DNA of 64,000 nucleotides from Apostichopus japonicus (Eukaryota; Echinodermata; Holothuroidea; Aspidochirotida; Stichopodidae), in contig NC_092577.1 in the NCBI RefSeq assembly GCF_037975245.1, positions 29,258,398 to 29,322,397 on the forward strand. Reading direction: 5' to 3'. Shown here piece by piece: positions 57,914-64,000 of the stretch. Position 1 is the first letter of the stretch. Each line of letters starts with the position of its first letter. The notes below the pieces were generated by a model, which was not told the origin of the DNA, ran no database searches, and saw nothing but the letters and a program-made list of their open reading frames with translations. Made by a program: the position numbers and the translations under genes.

Positions 57914-58549
57914 GATGACCAAGGTGTTTGGTTGGTTTCATTGTAGAGCTCATCGTTTGATAACAAATTGTTATTGGTCCATCTAATCACTTCATACTCA
58001 GAGCTAAATACACAGAAATGACGTTTCTGTCTTCTTCTCTTTAGTAGTAAAGGGAAGGGATAGGTTCCTTGCCCCATATATAAAGAAATGGAATGTTCCC
58101 TTGGTCCTCCGTCTCCAACCACCCCCCCCCCCCTCCCCCGCCTCCCCACCAAATAAATATAAAAACCTGATTAGAGGTTTCTGATGTGAGCGTTATTTAT
58201 AAGTTTGTTGCAAACTGTTCATTTGGCGAGATCATTCACTTATAATGATTAATGTTTATCATTTTGCTGCAGCATATTGGAAGTGACCGAATATGTTATG
58301 TTATCCACATCAATTTATACCTTTTCGCTACAAATAGTGGAAATGATGACTTTCTGATGTGTGCGTATATTTTGGGAAACTATGGGATATATTAAAGATC
58401 TGCTTTACTGGCTCCAGTTATAGCATACTATATATAGCCAGGGAAGGTTTGTGATTACGTAATCGACCTGCCACTGTCGTAAATCGAGCTCAGGCTGTAC
58501 AATTAGTCTGCATAGCTTCTTAACACCATTATAGGCTCTTTGTGTAAAC

Positions 58550-58920
58550 CAAGGGCGTAGGAACCGGGGGGCTGGGGGGGGGGGGCGCCAGCCCCCCCAG
58601 TGAAAAATGTGGAGGGGCGGAAGTACCATTCCGCCCCCCCGGTTCGCAAGTCAGAAAACCCCTTTTTCATTTCCAAATGAGAAAAAAAATCTCATTTGGA
58701 GCACCAAATTGCATCTAAGGCCAGGTGAAAATACAAAATTAAGTTTACAAAATGGAGTGGCTGTTGAAGTGTGCTATATTGCACCAAATTGCATCTGAGG
58801 CCACCTGGAAATGCAAAAAATTCCAAAGGGGAGGGGGACACCCCCTCCCCTTAGACCCCTCCCCCAGGCTGGCCATCAGTCTTCAGCCCCCCCACTCAAA
58901 AGTACCTTCCTACGCCGCTG
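58550..58920 (-). mobile_element. hAT-like element D
   Basis: 371 bp. Left end CAAGGGCGTAGGAACC; from the right end CAGCGGCGTAGGAAGG. Perfect 8-bp target duplication GTGTAAAC at 58542-58549 and 58921-58928. It is the inverted counterpart of element C along its whole length, with small indels; the strand is given relative to C. Confidence 0.92.
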
Positions 58921-59817
58921 GTGTAAACACTGTGTGGAAATATGTTCATGTCTACAGTGCAGTTAATCATACAGCGTTCACACAAAGACCCTTGTACAAG
59001 AAAAAAATATGAGGCAGGCATTGCAGACTACTTGGTAAAAAGAGGTCATGTTACGACCAAGGCAGGCCGTTCACGTAATCTCTAGAAAGTTTTCCATGAT
59101 AGTGTGCTATAGTTGGGGTCTATACAGCAGACCAATATATCATTTTGCTGCAAATTGTTAAAATTGATGAAATTTGATCAATAATCATGTTGTCATTTTG
59201 AAGCACAATGTTGAATAGTCTACTACAACATTCTGTTTCTATACCACTTTGACAAGGAGAAAATAAATCACTAAACATTCAGCCTATTAAAATAGCGGGT
59301 GAAAATATCATACACCTGAGAGTAATCGCTTCGCAAACTGCCGGTAGGTTCTAAGGTGGTCCAATACTGAACGCTTATAGTTCCCATGGTAGGCAACTTT
59401 GAAGACTGGGGCCAACCGGCTTCAACTAGGCTATTGGATTGATAAGTCATAACTAATGGATTTTATTTTATTGTCAAAAGTTTGCAGCCATCCTAAGAGT
59501 TTCAACACAGTTCAATCAACAAACTGGTTTATCGGACGATATTCAAGGTTTATCGGTAGATAAACCTGGTTTTTCGACGGAAAAATCAAATAACCGACCG
59601 AAATGGATAAAAAAAAAAAAAACTCAAGGTCTGGGAAAAGTGGTTAGGCGGCAAGTTTTCCCCTTTGTCCCCTCCTTCGTAATCCCGCTTATGAATAAAT
59701 AGGCTAGTACTTAAAAATATTTCAGGTCAACATAATGAGGTTGCATTGTATTTTCTGTCATTTTGACCCACACACTTGCCTCAATACCTCTCAATCTCAT
59801 TGATAGATGGAGTAAAG

Positions 59818-60228
59818 CATAGGCGTAGGAGGCGGGGGGCTGGGGGGCTGCAGCCCCCCCAACCAAATTTTTTGGTGAAAATTCGGGCAATATGCTGACA
59901 ATTTTTCGGGCACCTACTGAAAGAAGAAAAATGTGCAGTGTGGTTTTCAATGGTTATAATGATATTATTATCGTTATTATTGTAACGACTTCCCCAATAA
60001 TTATAACCAATATGGAAGGGTAATAACACGGAAAATATATCAAAATTTTTCGCGCGCTCCGCGCGCGTTCAACAACTTAGTGTGCATATCATATTGGCAT
60101 TTATCAGTTATTTGCATGTGATGTAATACCCGACGAACGCCTATATGATATGCACATTAAGATGTAAATATTTTTCGGGCAAGTCGTTACAGCCCCCCCC
60201 CCAATCAAATTAGGCTCCTACGCCTATG
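59818..60228 (+). mobile_element. hAT-like element B
   Basis: 411 bp. Ends CATAGGCGTAGGAGGC and, from the right, CATAGGCGTAGGAGCC. Perfect 8-bp target duplication GAGTAAAG at 59810-59817 and 60229-60236. Same family as element A, but with one copy of the 83-bp internal unit instead of four and no nested insertion. It keeps the CGCGCGCTCCGCGCGCG near-palindrome at about 60050-60066. Confidence 0.93.
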
Positions 60229-60236
60229 GAGTAAAG

Positions 60237-63200
60237 CCATTTTGGTTGCGCAATTAGGGCGGTGACGATGTTGGTACTATACACCATTACAATTCATACA
60301 TGTTGCATATTTTATGATTTTTTCATTGAAATCTTAACTTGAAAACAGACTTTAGAAACAGAAAGATGAGGTGGGCCACATACTACGTACATACGTATAT
60401 ATCGCGTAATTAGCCACAGTTTGTTGAAAATGTTCACGCAAAAAGAGCACGAGCAATTTTTCTTTGCCCGAACTGAACCCCAGCCCAATTGAGTGTGTGA
60501 TCGCGAAATTACACTGTGCACAACTGGAGATCTTGAAGCACGCCATCTTTCAGTGTACATGTATGTAATTCTGTGTAAATTTCTGTGTGTTACGATCTGT
60601 GTTTAGAACGTGCAAACACAACGTTACAGGAAAAGTCCATCGATCTTCGCCGATCGCTTGCATTGCCCACCCTCTAATGAGATGCAGATATAATATTCTT
60701 TTGAGAATTTTCTTTCCTTATTCTATTTCAGAAGCCTTATGTCCTTACATAGAAGTATCAATGATCAACCAAGGGACAATGTAGTCTTTGATTATCACCT
60801 TAGAGTTAAATCTATGGTTAAATTTCTAATACACGAACCAGTATGTCCTCTACAAAGAACAGCTGAAGTGGTCTCAACGAATCTATCCCCTACTTTGATT
60901 GGTTGATATTCGCATCGACAGAATATATTCTAAATGTTAGCCAATCCAGAAGTGGGTTAAATGAATTGAATGTCCACAATATGAAATCGGTCAGTTAGTT
61001 CATCATTGCAAAGGTATGTGTTGAGACAGTGCGTAGTAGAAAAAGCCACCTTAGCTAACAAAACACCACAAAACAGCCTACTGGACATTGGAACCAGACA
61101 ACGAAAGCAAAATTGAGTGGTTCGAGCGTGTTCGTTCTGAATATTTTTACAAGAGGTTGCACGACATTTTCTCAATGACAGTAAGGAAAACATGAAGCCG
61201 AACAGTTGTCTTGAGTATTTTTTGGCAATTAATCTTATTAGGTTAGGCTAAAGCCTAACGTTACTCTTACAGTAACAGTACACTAACAGTTTGCGATAAT
61301 AAGTCACGGCAGGCTTGGGTAATATACATTTCGGCTAGACCTTAACGTTAGGACGTGCTAAAAAAGTTGTTGTGCAATCGAAAAGGATAGACTAGACATA
61401 TGAAACGCCAGACTGAGCTTATAATGGTTATAATAGGCCTAGTAGTAAAGGCTTCAATTGACGCACCTTCAAATATTACTAGCGCCTAGCAATGCTTTTT
61501 GCATCAAAGCAGAGTTGCATATTTCATGAGTTAGAATCCATTTCAGGTAGGTGCTGATCAAATTGTGGGTTGTTGTAAGCATTTAACATCCTCCAGTTAC
61601 AGTTATTCAAGCAAAAGGTACTTTCTGCTAACAAAAGATTGCGCTTTCCACACACCAAATTTGTCAGCGGAAAACAACGTTTTAGTCAGCAGAAAATACC
61701 GGGTTTATTTGAGGAGCAGAATGGCTTACCAAACTGATTGAGGAGGATGGAGAATGATAAATTTGGCTGGAGCAGGATAGAGACTAGATTCTCAGCCTGA
61801 TAGATTAGGTTCGGAAGAGGAATGATGATTTAGTACAACTGGGGTGATAATTTAAAAGTTAAACAGCGACACCTTATTTGGCTATAGTTATCAATATGGC
61901 GTGAGAAGGTGAAATCCAGCTGCTGTATGGAATAATTTGGTCTTGCAAAGTTTCATCCTTATAACGGGGACCGCATTTTAATACTTTACTTATTCCATGA
62001 TTACGCCTCCTTTTGCCTGTTACGCAGACCGCATTTACCTTTTACTTCTTAACGTAATCACTAATTACACACACCCATGCCTCCAGTAAAGTATAAGCAG
62101 CTTAAATTCCCTGACATTCACTCAGTCTTACGATCCTTCTCAACTTTCTGTGAATACTTTCCCATGTTAATTTCATTTTCCTGGATTTGGTATCCTAAAC
62201 TTGCAGCGTACATGTAAGTGAAAAAGAAGTTGTTTTCTGCACAAGAAATTTTTCAGTGCAAAATAATCGGCCAAAAGTACCGTGTTTGGTGAATAACTGA
62301 AACTTGTATCAATGGATGTATACTAACACAACACTAACAGTTACCTTATCGCCAAATGTGTCAATTTTGGGGTATGAAAAAACTAGACATGGCAGACATT
62401 TTTTGGTCAAATTCTGCTCAATTGTACATTGAGTAGGCACAGAACAGTAAATACTTAATGATCATTACATTTCTGAGGAGCTTTACATATGAAAAATGCA
62501 TACGTTGAGTGATTAGGCCTAGTAGTGGAAATAACATTACTTGACATTTCAACAAATTCTGGTGAAAGGTAAACTAGCACAAAGTTTGATTAGCCTAGGC
62601 TAGATTAAGATTTTTCGGGATACAGATTTCAAAAGCAGCTGACTGGTGGTCAAACTCTTCAGTTGGCACAAAATTTCAATGTAAAGTGTATACGAAGACA
62701 CTGTTCAACTCTTAACTTGCCTATGAAATTATGTAGGCTAAGGCTAACCTGTGCCTATGACCCATCAAATCTAATCTTTGGTAAATTATTCTCCAAAAGA
62801 TGAAAGGAAATGGTTAATGAATGGAATAAAAAAAGTTGTCTTCGTAGCCTGTGTTAAAAAAAACCGATAGGCCTAAGTTATACTGGTGCTACCATTAGTA
62901 GGCCCAAATGCAATAATGGGCTGAATACTATGGGACCTACCATTCTACCTATATAAAGGATAGCCTATGTCTACTAGAATTTTTTCCCAGAAAGAAATGA
63001 CACTTAATCCTTAAGTGCATTCTTGATCCCTTTTCTATAAATTCAAGATAAGTAATACTCCCAGCTTAAGCTATTAAACAAAATACATAATCTGTTATGA
63101 CAGGAGTGTAAAACGTGTTAAATATCAGCTAATCGTGGCAATCATTTTGCCACTTAATATTCACTCATTCCTGGGTTTTTTTTGGGGGGGGGGGGGAATT

Positions 63201-63348
63201 AATGAAAGAAGCAATCGCGTACCCTTAGGCATAATTGTAGATCGTCGAATCACTTGTAACCATTACATTAATACCAGGCAAGCCTAAATTCCTGTTATAG
63301 TGACCCACCAAGCAGAATGTTATATATCAAAAATTTTTTGTTACACAG
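60237..63348. other. Intergenic region and probable promoter side of the CLK-like gene
   Basis: No coding frame with recognisable content. The stretch 60400-60660 is richer in CpG than its surroundings and contains CGCCATCTT (60541-60549), the complement of the YY1-type AAGATGGCG word common near transcription starts. It is therefore my best guess for the promoter and 5' non-coding exon of the downstream gene. The rest is AT-rich with a G run at 63185-63195. Confidence 0.35.
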
Positions 63349-63980
63349 ATGCCAAGGTATCAGCGACGTTCTAGGAGTCAATCTTACCATCACAGGCATC
63401 GCAGGAGGCGCTCCATTTCAAGCGCTTACAATCGAGATGCTAGATATCAAGAGTCAAAGAGATACAGATCAAGGAGGTAAGTTTATGGAGTGGGACCTCC
63501 AGATGGGGCCTGAGTTTTGTATTCTTAGGTTGGGCTAGGCCAATGAGAGTAAGAGACTATTCAAACCACCCACACCTCTATACACACACTAGGGTGGGGT
63601 GGGGTGGAAATTCCCAGAAAATAGAGGGGAACAAACTTCTGACAATTAACCAACTCAGTAGTTACAAGAGCACTATTCAGTGCTGAGTGATTCTGACCTT
63701 TTTGGCAGACACTTCAGTTGAAATGAAATTTCTGTGTCTCATAAATAAAGACTAGATATACGATACAGTCTGTACGATCATGTTCGTTTCTTTCAGCCGT
63801 CACAGAGAGAGGGATCGGGACCGTTCAAACTCTCGTAGAGGTTACAGAGAGAGCAGGTACTACGATGATTACAGGGGAGATGCCTACGATAGAAACCAAT
63901 CTAGGGGTTACCCCAGAAGCAAGAGGAGGCGTCACCACAGCAAAAGAAGTCGAGAACACTCATACAGCACAACTTCATCG
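63349..63980 (+). CDS. CLK: RS-rich N-terminus, probable CLK/LAMMER dual-specificity kinase (partial)
   Basis: Two exons, 63349-63476 and 63797-63980, join in phase 2 to give 104 residues. The start is MPRYQRRSRSQSYHHRHRRR, and later parts read YRESRYYDDYRGDAYDRNQS and SKRRRHHSKRSREHSYST. Arg/Ser/Tyr-rich sequence of this kind precedes the kinase domain of CLK proteins, which phosphorylate SR splicing factors in the nucleus. The frame meets a stop just after the GTGGGT donor at 63981, so the exon must end there; the kinase domain would lie beyond the window. The start codon is the first three bases after the acceptor (ACACAG). Another RS-domain splicing protein cannot be excluded. Confidence 0.72.
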
Positions 63981-64000
63981 GTGGGTTGAGTTTTGTAACT

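Larger units (their letters stand above)
56160..58060 (-). pseudogene. 3' end of a non-LTR (LINE) retrotransposon, interrupted by two hAT-like elements
   Basis: On the minus strand, 57711-58060 encodes the C-terminal tail typical of LINE reverse transcriptase ORFs: ...EVIRWTNNNLLSNDEL..., then AHRRLRFFGHVARL and a GRPVTTLL motif. Its reading frame is cut by element C, continues in 57310-57337, is cut again by element A, and resumes in the segment ending at 56257, reaching a stop codon near 56236. A short 3' UTR with ACTACTACT and an A run (T run on the plus strand at 56170-56191) follow, as expected for the element's 3' terminus. Only the 3' end is present, consistent with 5' truncation. Clade (CR1, Jockey or relative) is not resolved. 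Confidence 0.75.

Overview
This is nuclear DNA of a multicellular eukaryote. Genes are split by GT-AG introns, intergenic DNA is AT-rich, and mini- and microsatellites, tRNA-derived SINEs and small DNA transposons are abundant. Gene content (one long p160-type nuclear receptor coactivator, a ciliary DM10/EF-hand protein and an RS-domain kinase-like gene) and the repeat style suggest an invertebrate deuterostome, perhaps an echinoderm. That taxonomic guess is inference only.

Layout. 1-16 kb: no protein gene seen; several satellites, one SINE and a telomere-like array. 16.06-40.77 kb (+): a p160/NCOA-family coactivator rebuilt here as 19 coding exons, 1,791 codons. It runs bHLH, PAS-A, PAS-B, a series of LXXLL/LXXML motifs, polyQ blocks, a long Met/Pro/Asn/Gly/Gln-rich activation region, and a last-exon LXXLL motif next to the stop. 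40.8-46.3 kb: 3' flanks of two convergent genes. 46.34-55.90 kb (-): an EFHC1 orthologue rebuilt as 10 exons, 645 residues, with three DM10 domains and two C-terminal EF-hands. 56.2-60.2 kb: the 3' end of a non-LTR retrotransposon broken by two hAT-like elements, with three more hAT-like elements nested in or near it. 63.35 kb to the window end (+): the first two coding exons of an RS-rich protein, probably a CLK/LAMMER kinase, cut by the window edge.

The most unusual feature is the intronic satellites. At three donor splice sites in two genes (NCOA exon 8, EFHC1 exons 5 and 8) a minisatellite starts at the exon/intron junction, and its units carry copies of the donor and, in the clearest case, of the end of the coding exon. 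The introns therefore contain strings of decoy donors. Second, the mobile-element layer resolves well: five hAT-like elements have 8-bp target duplications (four perfect, plus a nested one with 7 of 8), and a sixth, also with a perfect 8-bp duplication, splits a SINE. Exon boundaries come from reading splice consensus, phase and family similarity by eye; no alignment or transcript data were used.
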